Origin: Streptosporangiaceae bacterium
GTDB taxonomy: Bacteria; Actinomycetota; Actinomycetes; Streptosporangiales; Streptosporangiaceae
Direction: 5' to 3'
Assembly (NCBI GenBank): GCA_030039095.1
Contig: JASHQP010000107.1
Span: 1 to 16,534 of the forward strand
DNA length: 16,534 nt
Shown here: positions 1 through 6,737 of the stretch, piece by piece
Layout: every line of letters begins with the position of its first letter
Position numbering within the stretch: position 1 is the first letter of the stretch
Translations under genes and position numbers: made by a program
Notes under the pieces: generated by a model
Seen by the model: the letters and a program-made list of their open reading frames with translations, nothing else
Database searches by the model: none
Told to the model about the DNA's origin: nothing

Positions 1-663
1 GCCCGCGGCCCTTACCCGGCGGGCGCCCTCGACCCTGGCCCGTTCGCCGACCTGTGCGTCGCCGCGCTGGCCTGCGAGCCGGACGCCCCGGGCAGCGTGC
101 TGCCGCGGGTCCCCGGGCTGCCGGACGCCGCGTACGAAACCGACGGCCAGATCACCCGCGCCGCGATCAGGGCGCTCGCCCTGGCTGCGCTGGCCCCCGG
201 CCCCGGGCAGTTCCTCTGGGACGTCGGGGCGGGCAGCGGCAGCATCGGCATCGAGTGGATGCGCACCGATCACCGCTGCCGCGCCGTAGCCGTCGAGCCG
301 CGCGCGGACCGTGCCAACCGCATTGAACGCAACGCGAGCCGGCTCGGTGTGGCGGACCTGAAGGTGATCAGGGGAGCGGCTCCCGGCGCGCTGGCCGGCC
401 TGCCCCGGCCCGACGCGGTATTCATTGGTGGCGGCGTCACCGCCGAGGGCGTGGTCGAGGCGTGCTGGACGGTGCTTCGGCGTGGCGGCAGGCTCGTCGC
501 GCACGCGGTCACGGTGGAGTCCGAGGCCGTGCTGCAGCGGTGGCAGCGCACCGCCGGAGGGGAGATGGTGAAACTGGACGTCAGCTACCTGGCTCCGCTG
601 GGCGGCTTCACCACCTGGCGGCCAGCCCTGCCCGTCACCCAGTGGCGGGCGGTCAGGTCGTGA
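1..663 (+). CDS. cobL: Precorrin-6Y C5,15-methyltransferase (decarboxylating), CobL, 5'-truncated
   Basis: The reading frame is open from base 1, so the N-terminal CbiE-type methyltransferase domain lies mostly outside the window; 220 residues are visible. The first ~25 look like the end of the CbiE domain (PFADLCVAAL). From about residue 38 the CbiT domain follows: PGLPDAAYETDGQITR, then the SAM-binding loop DVGAGSGSIG (visible residues 74-83) and a Rossmann methyltransferase fold ending at the TGA. By family knowledge the fused enzyme methylates C5 and C15 of precorrin-6B and decarboxylates the C12 acetate, giving precorrin-8. The GTG at 97 is internal, not a start, because the homology continues upstream. 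The gene leads the operon cobL-cobM-cobF, with cobM 16 bases downstream. Family assignment is firm; the true start is not in the window. Confidence 0.93.
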   Translation, partial: ARGPYPAGALDPGPFADLCVAALACEPDAPGSVLPRVPGLPDAAYETDGQITRAAIRALALAALAPGPGQFLWDVGAGSGSIGIEWMRTDHRCRAVAVEPRADRANRIERNASRLGVADLKVIRGAAPGALAGLPRPDAVFIGGGVTAEGVVEACWTVLRRGGRLVAHAVTVESEAVLQRWQRTAGGEMVKLDVSYLAPLGGFTTWRPALPVTQWRAVRS

Positions 664-679
664 GCTTCGGGAGTACCGG

Positions 680-1459
680 ATGACCGTGTGGTTCGTCGGG
701 GCAGGGCCGGGCGCCCCGGACCTGCTGACCCTGCGCGCCCAGCGGCTGCTCGCCGAGGCGCCCGTCGTGCTGTACGCCGGCAGCCTGGTCCCGCCCGAGG
801 TGCTCGCCGGAACCAGCCCCGGCGCGCGCCTGGTGAACACGGCGGACCTGGACCTCGACGTGATCACCGCCGAGCTGGTGTCGGCGCACGCCGCCGGGCA
901 CGACGTGGTGCGGCTGCACAGCGGCGACCCGTCCATCTTCAGCGCGGTCGCCGAGCAGGCCCGCCGGCTCGATGCGGCGGGCGTTCCGTGGCAGGTGGTT
1001 CCCGGGGTGCCCGCGTTCGCGGCCGCCGCCGCGGCGCTGCGGCAGGAGCTGACGCTGCCCGGAGTGGGCCAGACCGTGGTGCTGACCAGGACCGCGGCGC
1101 GGGCGACGCCGATGCCCGACGGCGAGGAGCTCGCCAGCCTCGCCGCCACCGGCTGCACCCTGGTGCTGCACCTCGCGGTGCAGCACGCCGGCAAGGTCGC
1201 CGCCGAGCTCCTGCCGCACTACGGCGCGGACTGCCCGGCGGCGGTGGTGGCGCGGGCGACCTGGCCGGACGAGGTCGTGCTCCGCTGCCCGCTCGGCGAG
1301 CTGGCGGAACGGGTCGCGGAGGCGGGCATCCGCCGCACCGCGATCATCGTCGTCGGCCGCGTGCTCGCGCACGGCGGCTTCACCGACAGCCATCTCTACT
1401 CGGCAGCGCGCGACCGCACCGCCGTCGGCATCCGCCCCGGCAGCAGCACGGAGGCATGA
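680..1459 (+). CDS. cobM: Precorrin-4 C11-methyltransferase, CobM
   Basis: The 259-residue protein is a tetrapyrrole (SUMT-like) methylase of normal length for CobM/CbiF. It opens with the glycine-rich VGAGPGAPDLLTLR, followed by YAGSLV near residue 32, SGDPS at 81-85, PGVPAF at 108-113 and the CobM-typical TRTAARATPMP near 136-146. It transfers a methyl group from S-adenosylmethionine to C11 of precorrin-4, making precorrin-5. The ATG at 680 is preceded by CGGGAG about seven bases upstream. The stop TGA at 1457-1459 overlaps the start region of cobF, so translation of the two is probably coupled. An alternative reading as another Cob methylase is unlikely because the TRTA...TPMP block is specific to this branch. 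Confidence 0.95.
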   Translation: MTVWFVGAGPGAPDLLTLRAQRLLAEAPVVLYAGSLVPPEVLAGTSPGARLVNTADLDLDVITAELVSAHAAGHDVVRLHSGDPSIFSAVAEQARRLDAAGVPWQVVPGVPAFAAAAAALRQELTLPGVGQTVVLTRTAARATPMPDGEELASLAATGCTLVLHLAVQHAGKVAAELLPHYGADCPAAVVARATWPDEVVLRCPLGELAERVAEAGIRRTAIIVVGRVLAHGGFTDSHLYSAARDRTAVGIRPGSSTEA

Positions 1460-2223
1460 TGCCCATGAGGCAGCTCCTGATCATCGGCATCGGCGCGGGC
1501 GACCCCGAGCAGGTCACCGTGCAGGCGATCAAGGCGCTCAACCGGGCCGACGTCTTCTTCGTGGTCGACAAGGGCGACGTCAAGAGGGACCTCATGATGG
1601 CGCGGCAGGAGATCTGCGAGCGCTACATCGAGAACCGCTCGTACCGGATCGTCAACGTCCCGGAGCCGGAACGCGACCGCACCGCGCCGGCCTACCGGCA
1701 GGCGGTCGAGCAGTGGCGCGGTGAACGCGCCGCGATCTGGGCACGGGTGATCGAGGACGAACTGCCCGACGGCGGCTGCGGCGCGCTGCTGGTCTGGGGC
1801 GATCCGGCGCTCTACGACGCCGCGCTGGCCGTCGTCGATCAGGTCATCGCCTCGGGAATGGAGATCACCCGCGAGGTGATCCCGGGCATCAGCAGCATCC
1901 AGGCGCTGGCCGCGAGCCACCGGCTGAGCCTGACCCAGGTCGGCAGGCCGCTGCACGTCACGACCGGCCGCAGGCTGGCCGGCGAGGGCATCCCGGCCGG
2001 CTGCGACGACGTGGTCGTGATGCTCGACGCTTCCTGCTCGTTCACCCACGTCGACCCGGCTACCGAGATCTACTGGGGTGCCTACCTCGGGACCCCGGAC
2101 GAGATCCTGCTGTCCGGGACCGTGGGCGAGGTCGGCGACCAGATCCGGGCAGCCAGGAGCGAAGCGCGGGCGCGCAAGGGCTGGATCATGGACACGTACC
2201 TGCTCCGCCGCCCCGCCACCTGA
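1459..2223 (+). CDS. cobF: Precorrin-6A synthase (deacetylating), CobF
   Basis: A 254-residue tetrapyrrole methylase with the CobF signature start LLIIGIGAGDPEQVTVQAI, WGDPALYD near residues 113-120, PGISSIQALAA near 142-152 and a WGAYLGTPDEIL block near 206-217. CobF methylates C1 of precorrin-5 and releases the extruded acetyl group as acetate, giving precorrin-6A, a step found only in the oxygen-dependent cobalamin route. Three in-frame ATGs compete: 1456, 1459 and 1465. GGAGG at 1450-1454 is too close to 1456. 1459 gives a TGATG overlap with cobM, and 1465 has the best spacing (10 bases), so 252 residues is an equally good alternative. This is the last cob gene before unrelated genes begin. 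No terminator is obvious after it. Confidence 0.94.
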   Translation: MPMRQLLIIGIGAGDPEQVTVQAIKALNRADVFFVVDKGDVKRDLMMARQEICERYIENRSYRIVNVPEPERDRTAPAYRQAVEQWRGERAAIWARVIEDELPDGGCGALLVWGDPALYDAALAVVDQVIASGMEITREVIPGISSIQALAASHRLSLTQVGRPLHVTTGRRLAGEGIPAGCDDVVVMLDASCSFTHVDPATEIYWGAYLGTPDEILLSGTVGEVGDQIRAARSEARARKGWIMDTYLLRRPAT

Positions 2224-2254
2224 ACGGCGGATGTGGCCGGCGCCGGGAGCACGC

Positions 2255-2277
2255 TATCATGGGATATCACGGGGAGG
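2255..2277 (+). promoter_or_regulatory. Candidate -10 box and ribosome binding site of the vapBC pair
   Basis: TATCAT at 2255-2260 fits the TANNNT -10 pattern. GGGGAGG at 2271-2277 is a strong ribosome binding site five bases before the ATG at 2283. TATC and GATA (2255-2258 and 2263-2266) form a small inverted repeat over the -10, a plausible spot for autorepression by the antitoxin. No convincing -35 was seen. Inference from pattern only. Confidence 0.4.
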
Positions 2278-2282
2278 TGCCG

Positions 2283-2504
2283 ATGACTGACATGCTGATC
2301 CGGGACGTGCCTGACGAGGTGGTCGCCGCCGTAGACGCCCGGGCGAGCCGCCTGGGCCTGTCACGCAGCGAGTATGTCCGGCGCCGGCTGGCGCAGGACG
2401 CCGTGTCGGCCGGCGCGGCGGTGACCACGCAGGATCTGGCCCGGTTCGCCGAAGTGTTCTGCGATCTGGACGACCCGGGCGTCATGTCGCAGGCATGGCG
2501 GTGA
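2283..2504 (+). CDS. vapB: VapB-like ribbon-helix-helix antitoxin
   Basis: A 73-residue protein. Residues 3-38 read as a ribbon-helix-helix DNA-binding unit: a short beta strand (MLIRDVP), a helix ([15 protein letters not shown]) and the typical [11 protein letters not shown] second helix. The C-terminal half ([19 protein letters not shown]...) is the expected toxin-neutralising tail. In this family the protein binds and inhibits the partner PIN-domain RNase and represses its own promoter. The ATG at 2283 was preferred to an in-frame ATG at 2259 because GGGGAGG lies five bases upstream of it and the homology begins there. The last ten bases overlap the toxin gene, the usual antitoxin-first coupled arrangement. 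It sits immediately after cobF at the edge of the non-cobalamin segment. Confidence 0.82.
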   Translation: MTDMLIRDVPDEVVAAVDARASRLGLSRSEYVRRRLAQDAVSAGAAVTTQDLARFAEVFCDLDDPGVMSQAWR

Positions 2505-2908
2505 CCGACTGGCTGATCGACAAGTCCGCTCTGGTCCGGCTTTCAGTGAGCCCTGATGCGGCACAGTGGGCGGCTCGGATCGAGCGTGGGCTTGTCCGGA
2601 TCACCACGGTCACCCGGCTAGAGGCTGGGTACTCGGCCCGGTCAGGCGAGGATTTGCGTGCCGGCCTGCAGAACCCGCCTCTCGCGGCCATGCCGGTGGA
2701 GTACCAGACACCGGCCGTCGAGGACCGCGCTGTCGAGGTCCTGACCCTGCTGGCCGATCGCGGTCAGCACCGGGCACCTTCGATTCCCGATCTGATCATC
2801 GCCGCCACCGCCCAACTCGCCGGGCTGACCATCCTGCACTGTGACAAGGACTTCGAGATCATTGCCACAATCACCGGTCAGCCCCTCGAACGCCTCAACG
2901 TCACCTAA
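2495..2908 (+). CDS. vapC: VapC-like PIN-domain ribonuclease toxin
   Basis: A 137-residue PIN-domain protein of normal VapC length. The acidic metal-binding residues expected of the family are present in order: D9 (WLIDKSAL), E43 (TRLEAGY), D99 ([11 protein letters not shown]) and D117/D119 (LHCDKDFE). VapC toxins are magnesium-dependent endoribonucleases that cleave tRNA or rRNA when freed from the antitoxin; which RNA this one cuts cannot be read from the sequence. The ATG at 2495 overlaps the antitoxin by ten bases. With all catalytic acids intact the toxin should be active. A hairpin at 2919-2944 closes the two-gene unit. Confidence 0.88.
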   Translation: MAVTDWLIDKSALVRLSVSPDAAQWAARIERGLVRITTVTRLEAGYSARSGEDLRAGLQNPPLAAMPVEYQTPAVEDRAVEVLTLLADRGQHRAPSIPDLIIAATAQLAGLTILHCDKDFEIIATITGQPLERLNVT

Positions 2909-2918
2909 CGCGGCAATA

Positions 2919-2944
2919 GAGAGGGGGATGAGAATGCCCCTCTC
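2919..2944 (+). terminator. Hairpin after vapC, probable terminator
   Basis: GAGAGGGG (2919-2926) pairs with CCCCTCTC (2937-2944) across a 10-base loop, starting 11 bases after the vapC stop. There is no T-run after it, so it may be a weak or non-canonical terminator, as is common in GC-rich actinobacteria. Confidence 0.5.
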
Positions 2945-3006
2945 GCCTATCGGCCGGTGACGCCGCATCACCCCGCAGTGGGAGGTGCGAATCAGCCTTT
3001 CGGATG

Positions 3007-3022
3007 ACGCGATGTATCGCGT
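3007..3022. promoter_or_regulatory. Perfect 16-bp palindrome, candidate operator of the ABC exporter
   Basis: ACGCGATGTATCGCGT is a perfect inverted repeat, seven-base arms ACGCGAT/ATCGCGT around GT. It lies 68 bases before the exporter ATPase start. The size and symmetry suit a dimeric repressor of the TetR or GntR type. No such regulator gene is in the window, so the binder is unknown. Confidence 0.5.
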
Positions 3023-3046
3023 TTGTGCGGGAGAATGGGTTCGCTG

Positions 3047-3061
3047 GCCAGCCTGGCTGGC
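3047..3061. repeat. Short perfect inverted repeat in the exporter leader
   Basis: GCCAGCC and GGCTGGC flank a single T, 29 bases before the ATPase ATG. The one-base centre is too small for an RNA loop unless some pairs open. It could be a second protein site or a leader hairpin. Nothing else supports a role. Confidence 0.3.
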
Positions 3062-3090
3062 TGCACGACTACTGAGGGGACGTCATCAAC

Positions 3091-4029
3091 ATGATCGAGG
3101 CAGAAGGCCTCAGCAAGCGGTACGGGGACACGCTGGCCGTTGACAATCTGACGTTCAGCGTGGCACCGGGCAAGATCACCGGTTTCCTGGGCCCGAACGG
3201 TGCCGGGAAGACCACGACCATGCGCCTGATCCTGGGTCTTGACCGGCCGACGGCTGGCCGGGTCACCATCGGCGGAAGGCCGTTCGAGCAGACGGACCAG
3301 CCCATGCGGCGGGTCGGTGCGCTGCTCGACGCGAAGGCCGTACACGGGGGACGGAGCGCGTACAACCACCTGCTCTGCCTGGCCCAGTCCAACAACCTGC
3401 CCCGGCGACGGGTCGACGAGGTCGTCGCCCTGGTCGGGCTGGCCGAAGTGGCCCGCAAGCGGTCCAAGGGCTTCTCGCTCGGCATGGGACAGCGCCTGGG
3501 GATCGCCGCCGCGCTGCTCGGCGACCCGCAGATCCTCATGTTCGACGAACCGGTCAACGGGCTGGACCCCGAAGGCATCCTGTGGATCCGCAACCTCATG
3601 AAGGCGCTGGCCGCCGAGGGCCGGACCGTGTTCGTCTCCAGCCACCTGATGTCGGAGATGGAGAACACCGCCGACCACCTGCTGGTGATCGGCCGCGGGA
3701 AGCTCATCGCTGACTGCACGGTCGAGGAGTTCATCGCCGCCAACTCCCAGCAGACGGTCCGGGTCCGCACGCCGCAGCCGGACCTGCTGGCGAAGCTGGT
3801 CACCGCGGCCGGAGCCGGGGTCCGCGAGGGCGGCGACGGGTCGATCGTTGTCACGGGGCTCGATCCGGGCCAGGTCGGTGACCTGGCCTACGACAACCAG
3901 GTGCGGCTGCACGAACTGGCGCCGGTGCACGCGTCCCTGGAGCAGGCGTTCATGGAACTGACCGCCGCCAGCGTGCAGTTCCACGCTGGCGTGCCCGAGC
4001 AGCCGGCGCTGGCTGGAGAGGTGGCCTGA
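3091..4029 (+). CDS. ABC-2 type exporter, ATP-binding protein (CcmA/DrrA-like)
   Basis: A 312-residue ABC ATPase. Visible in order: Walker A GPNGAGKT (34-41), the ABC signature FSLGMGQR (128-135), Walker B ILMFDEP (148-154), the D-loop GLDP and the switch histidine in SSH (H185). The SLGMGQR form of the signature and the ~90-residue C-terminal extension are typical of ATPases paired with ABC-2 membrane proteins in drug or lipid export, not of importer ATPases such as DppD/DppF. The ATG at 3091 has GAGGGG (3074-3079) upstream, at a slightly long spacing. The permease gene starts one base after the TGA, so the two form one transcription unit. The substrate cannot be inferred. A palindrome at 3007-3022 suggests repression by an unlinked regulator. 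Confidence 0.9.
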   Translation: MIEAEGLSKRYGDTLAVDNLTFSVAPGKITGFLGPNGAGKTTTMRLILGLDRPTAGRVTIGGRPFEQTDQPMRRVGALLDAKAVHGGRSAYNHLLCLAQSNNLPRRRVDEVVALVGLAEVARKRSKGFSLGMGQRLGIAAALLGDPQILMFDEPVNGLDPEGILWIRNLMKALAAEGRTVFVSSHLMSEMENTADHLLVIGRGKLIADCTVEEFIAANSQQTVRVRTPQPDLLAKLVTAAGAGVREGGDGSIVVTGLDPGQVGDLAYDNQVRLHELAPVHASLEQAFMELTAASVQFHAGVPEQPALAGEVA

Positions 4030-4030
4030 G

Positions 4031-4864
4031 ATGGCAACAACAACCGCGGGACCCGCGGCCGGCGTGGCCCTCGATCTGCCCCGCTCGGCCGGCCGGGTCA
4101 CGTTCGCCGGGGCGCTGCGGTCGGAGTTCACCAAGATCCGGTCGGTCCGGTCGACGTACTGGGCGCTGCTCGCGATGTTCGTCGTGGTCGTCGGTTTCGG
4201 GGCACTGGCGTGCCTGGGCGCCGCGCACGGGCCGCATGGGCCGGCCTTCGACCCGGCGCGGCAGAGCCTGGCCGGGCTGTACATCGGGCAGCTGATCATC
4301 GGCGTGCTCGGCGTGCTGGTCATCAGCGCCGAGTACTCCACCGGCATGATCCGCACGACGCTGACGACCAACCCGCACCGTGGCGTGATGATCGCGGCCA
4401 AGGGCGTCGTCTTCGCCGCCGTGGCACTGGTCACGAGCCTGATCACCGCGTTCACGGCGTTCTTCGTGGGCCAGGCGATCATGTCCTCCGACCACATCGC
4501 CACCACGATCGGGAGCCCGAACGTGCTGCGCGCCGTCATCGGCGGGGCGCTGTTCCTGACCGCGTGCGGTGTGCTGTCGTTCGGCCTGGGGCTGCTCATC
4601 CGGCACAGTGCGGGCGGCATCGGCGCCATGGTCGCGCTGCTCTTCGTGGTGACGATCCTGGTCAACTTCCTGCCGCAGTCGTGGCAGAACCACGTCGACA
4701 AGTGGATCCCGGCGCTGGCCGGCGGGCAGGTGTGGATGGCCAGGGCGCTGCCTCCGGGAAACACGCCGATGTACGGGCCGTGGCCCAGCTTCGCCATCCT
4801 GTGCGGGTACGCCGCGATAGCGGTGGCCGCCGGCGTGATCTTCTTCCGCAGGCGAGACGCGTAG
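4031..4864 (+). CDS. ABC-2 type exporter, membrane permease
   Basis: A 277-residue membrane protein with about six hydrophobic segments (roughly 44-62, 83-100, 122-148, 166-190, 195-214, 254-272). The short EYSTGMIRTTL stretch after the second segment is characteristic of the actinobacterial ABC-2 permease family. An N-terminal cytoplasmic part (about 40 residues, LRSEFTKIRSVRSTYW) precedes the first segment, as usual. It should dimerise and pair with the ATPase encoded one base upstream to pump an unknown compound outwards. The TAG stop is one base from the stop of the convergent permease gene on the other strand, leaving no room for a terminator between them. Confidence 0.87.
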   Translation: MATTTAGPAAGVALDLPRSAGRVTFAGALRSEFTKIRSVRSTYWALLAMFVVVVGFGALACLGAAHGPHGPAFDPARQSLAGLYIGQLIIGVLGVLVISAEYSTGMIRTTLTTNPHRGVMIAAKGVVFAAVALVTSLITAFTAFFVGQAIMSSDHIATTIGSPNVLRAVIGGALFLTACGVLSFGLGLLIRHSAGGIGAMVALLFVVTILVNFLPQSWQNHVDKWIPALAGGQVWMARALPPGNTPMYGPWPSFAILCGYAAIAVAAGVIFFRRRDA

Positions 4865-4865
4865 C

Positions 4866-5786
4866 TCAGCGGAACTGCAGGCGCACCTCGAGGGCATCGC
4901 GAAGGCCATCGCCGATCAAGTTGAAGGCGATCACCGTTATCACGATGATGAGCCCAGCCGGGTAAATCTGCCACCAGTACCCGTCGTAGAGATAGTTCAT
5001 TCCATTCGTCAGCATTCCGCCCCAGGTCGCGGCGGGAGGCGGAAGCCCGAAACCAAGGAAGCTCAGGGTTGCGAGGATCAAAATGGCGTCCGCCACCTGG
5101 AATGTCGCGTTCACCACGATGGTCGAGATCGTGTTGGGCACAATGTGCCGGATGATGACGCGGCCCGATGAGCCGCCCATGACCCGGACGGCGTCGACAT
5201 ACTCCCTGACCCGCAGCGACAGGGTCTCGCCGCGGATCAGCCGGGCTGGCCCGACCCATGACAGCGCTGACACGACGATGATGAGCAAAATGATGGTCGG
5301 CCGGAACACGCTCGCCAGGTAGATGAATATGAACAACGCCGGGATCGCGAGCACGATGTCCACGACCCGCATCAGGACGGCGTCGGTGACGCCGCCCCAG
5401 AAGCCGCTGATCGCGCCCCATATGACACCGAACGATGTGCTGAGGACGGCGACGGCGAGACCGATTTCTATGGAACTCTGGCCCGCGACCATGAGCCGGC
5501 CCAGGACGTCGAATCCCACGTAGTCCGTTCCGAGGAGATGCTGTGCCGAAGGCGCCTCGTTCAGGATCGCGGGATTGGGCGAGGTCTGATTGGTGTGGTA
5601 GAGCAGCGGCCCGATGAAGCAGAACGCGGTGACCAGCAAGACGACGGCCACACCTGCCAGCGCTATCTTGTTCTCGTAGAGGGTGCGCACCAAGACGACC
5701 GTCGGCCTTGCGGTCGGACCCCGGCTGTCTCCGATGTCTGCTGGTGAGTCCGCATTATCGATAAAATCCGGAATCACATTAGTCAT
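4866..5786 (-). CDS. Oligopeptide-type ABC importer permease (DppC/OppC family)
   Basis: A 306-residue inner-membrane protein. It has the DppC layout: a ~35-residue cytoplasmic N-terminus, a first transmembrane helix near 40-62, an external stretch with the diagnostic HLLGTDYVGFDVLGRL (83-98), and then five further helices. The EAA loop that docks the ATPase is EYVDAVRVMGGSSGRVIIRH (about 195-214). The ATG at 5786 was chosen because the family alignment begins there; the frame stays open upstream to 5963 but that part is antisense-like sequence inside the DppB gene. The start overlaps the DppB stop by eight bases (ATGACTAA), so the two are coupled. With DppB it should form the channel for the binding protein encoded at 8179. 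The family also moves nickel and opines, so peptides are not certain. Confidence 0.9.
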   Translation of the reverse strand: MTNVIPDFIDNADSPADIGDSRGPTARPTVVLVRTLYENKIALAGVAVVLLVTAFCFIGPLLYHTNQTSPNPAILNEAPSAQHLLGTDYVGFDVLGRLMVAGQSSIEIGLAVAVLSTSFGVIWGAISGFWGGVTDAVLMRVVDIVLAIPALFIFIYLASVFRPTIILLIIVVSALSWVGPARLIRGETLSLRVREYVDAVRVMGGSSGRVIIRHIVPNTISTIVVNATFQVADAILILATLSFLGFGLPPPAATWGGMLTNGMNYLYDGYWWQIYPAGLIIVITVIAFNLIGDGLRDALEVRLQFR

Positions 5787-6732
5787 ATCGCACCCGCGGA
5801 TCGAGGACGGCGTACATGACATCGGCAAACAGATTGCCCAGCACCGTAACAAGGCCAACGAGGATGGTAATACCGAGTTCCACTGGGTAGTCCGATGTGG
5901 TGGCGGCGGTGTAAAAGCTGAGCCCAACGCCCTGGATATTGAAGACGAACTCGATGACAACACCGGCAGTGAGGACCCCGGGCAAGGACAGGCCCACCAT
6001 GGTCGTCACCGGTACCAGCGAGTTCCGGAGGAGATGCTTTCGCAGGATGCGGAAGCGGGGAGCCCCCTTGGCCTTGGCCGTCCGGATGTAGTCCTGGGCG
6101 AGCGTCTCGATCGCTGCCGAGCGCATGTAGCGGCTGAACAAGGCGCAGTTCACGAGCATCAGAGCGAGGATCGGCAGCACCAGGCCAGCGGGGTTGGTGA
6201 GCATGGCGCCGAGCGTGGTCCCCTGCGACCCTTCGGCCGGCAGCAGCCGCCACGTGACGGCGAAGGCCGAGATCAGCAGCAGCGCGAGCCAGTAACTGGG
6301 CATGGAGTAGAAAACGAACGCCACCACGGTGCCAACGTGGTCAGCCATCTTGTTCCGGCGGACCGCCTGCCAGACCCCGAGCGGCACCGAGATGAGTATG
6401 GATAGCACCAGGGCAACCCCGACGATGAACGCGTCCTTGGGAAGCTCGGCACCGATAATCTGGCGCACCGGCTCGTTCAGCTTGTAGGAGTAGCCCAGGT
6501 TGCCGCGCAGGAGCTGGCCGAGATAGTGGAGGTACTGCACGAATATCGGGTGGTTGAGTCCGTACTGCGCGATGAAGGTGCTGACCTGCTGCCTCGTGGC
6601 CCTCGGCCCAATAATCGCCCGCGCCAGCTCGGGGCCCGATGCAATCAGGTTCTGCAGGATGAATGCAATCAGCGTGACGCCCAGGACGACGATCAATGCC
6701 TGCAGCAAGCGCCGGACCATGAAGCTGAGCAC
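5779..6732 (-). CDS. Oligopeptide-type ABC importer permease (DppB/OppB family)
   Basis: A 317-residue permease with six predicted helices and the DppB hallmarks: N-terminal VRRLLQALIVVLGVTLIAF, GLNHPIFVQYLHYLGQLLRGNLGYS split across about 58-83, and an EAA loop LAQDYIRTAKAKGAPRFRIL at about 211-230. It ends with the family-typical LDPRVRYD. The GTG at 6732 is preferred: GGGAGG lies eight bases upstream, inside the end of the lacI gene. The ATG at 6720 is a weaker alternative. The gap to lacI is only five bases, so regulator and both permeases form one - strand operon. No DppD/DppF ATPase follows; the operon ends after DppC. Confidence 0.91.
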   Translation of the reverse strand: MLSFMVRRLLQALIVVLGVTLIAFILQNLIASGPELARAIIGPRATRQQVSTFIAQYGLNHPIFVQYLHYLGQLLRGNLGYSYKLNEPVRQIIGAELPKDAFIVGVALVLSILISVPLGVWQAVRRNKMADHVGTVVAFVFYSMPSYWLALLLISAFAVTWRLLPAEGSQGTTLGAMLTNPAGLVLPILALMLVNCALFSRYMRSAAIETLAQDYIRTAKAKGAPRFRILRKHLLRNSLVPVTTMVGLSLPGVLTAGVVIEFVFNIQGVGLSFYTAATTSDYPVELGITILVGLVTVLGNLFADVMYAVLDPRVRYD

Positions 6733-6737
6733 GAAAA

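Noticed and set aside
2224..2282. Attachment site or insertion-sequence end at the left boundary of the accessory block
   Set aside because: No direct repeat matching the 12978-13031 gap, no tRNA end and no integrase or transposase was found. CCGGCGCCGG at about 2237-2246 is a self-complementary run common in GC-rich DNA.
3091..4029. Exporter ATPase as the missing ATPase of the oligopeptide-type importer
   Set aside because: Its signature and C-terminal extension are of the ABC-2 exporter type, and it is coupled one base from its own permease. Importers of this class need DppD/DppF-like subunits.
5787..5963. Upstream extension of the DppC permease
   Set aside because: The added residues are Ser/Pro-rich and lie fully within the DppB gene. 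The ATG at 5786 overlapping the DppB stop by eight bases is the normal arrangement.
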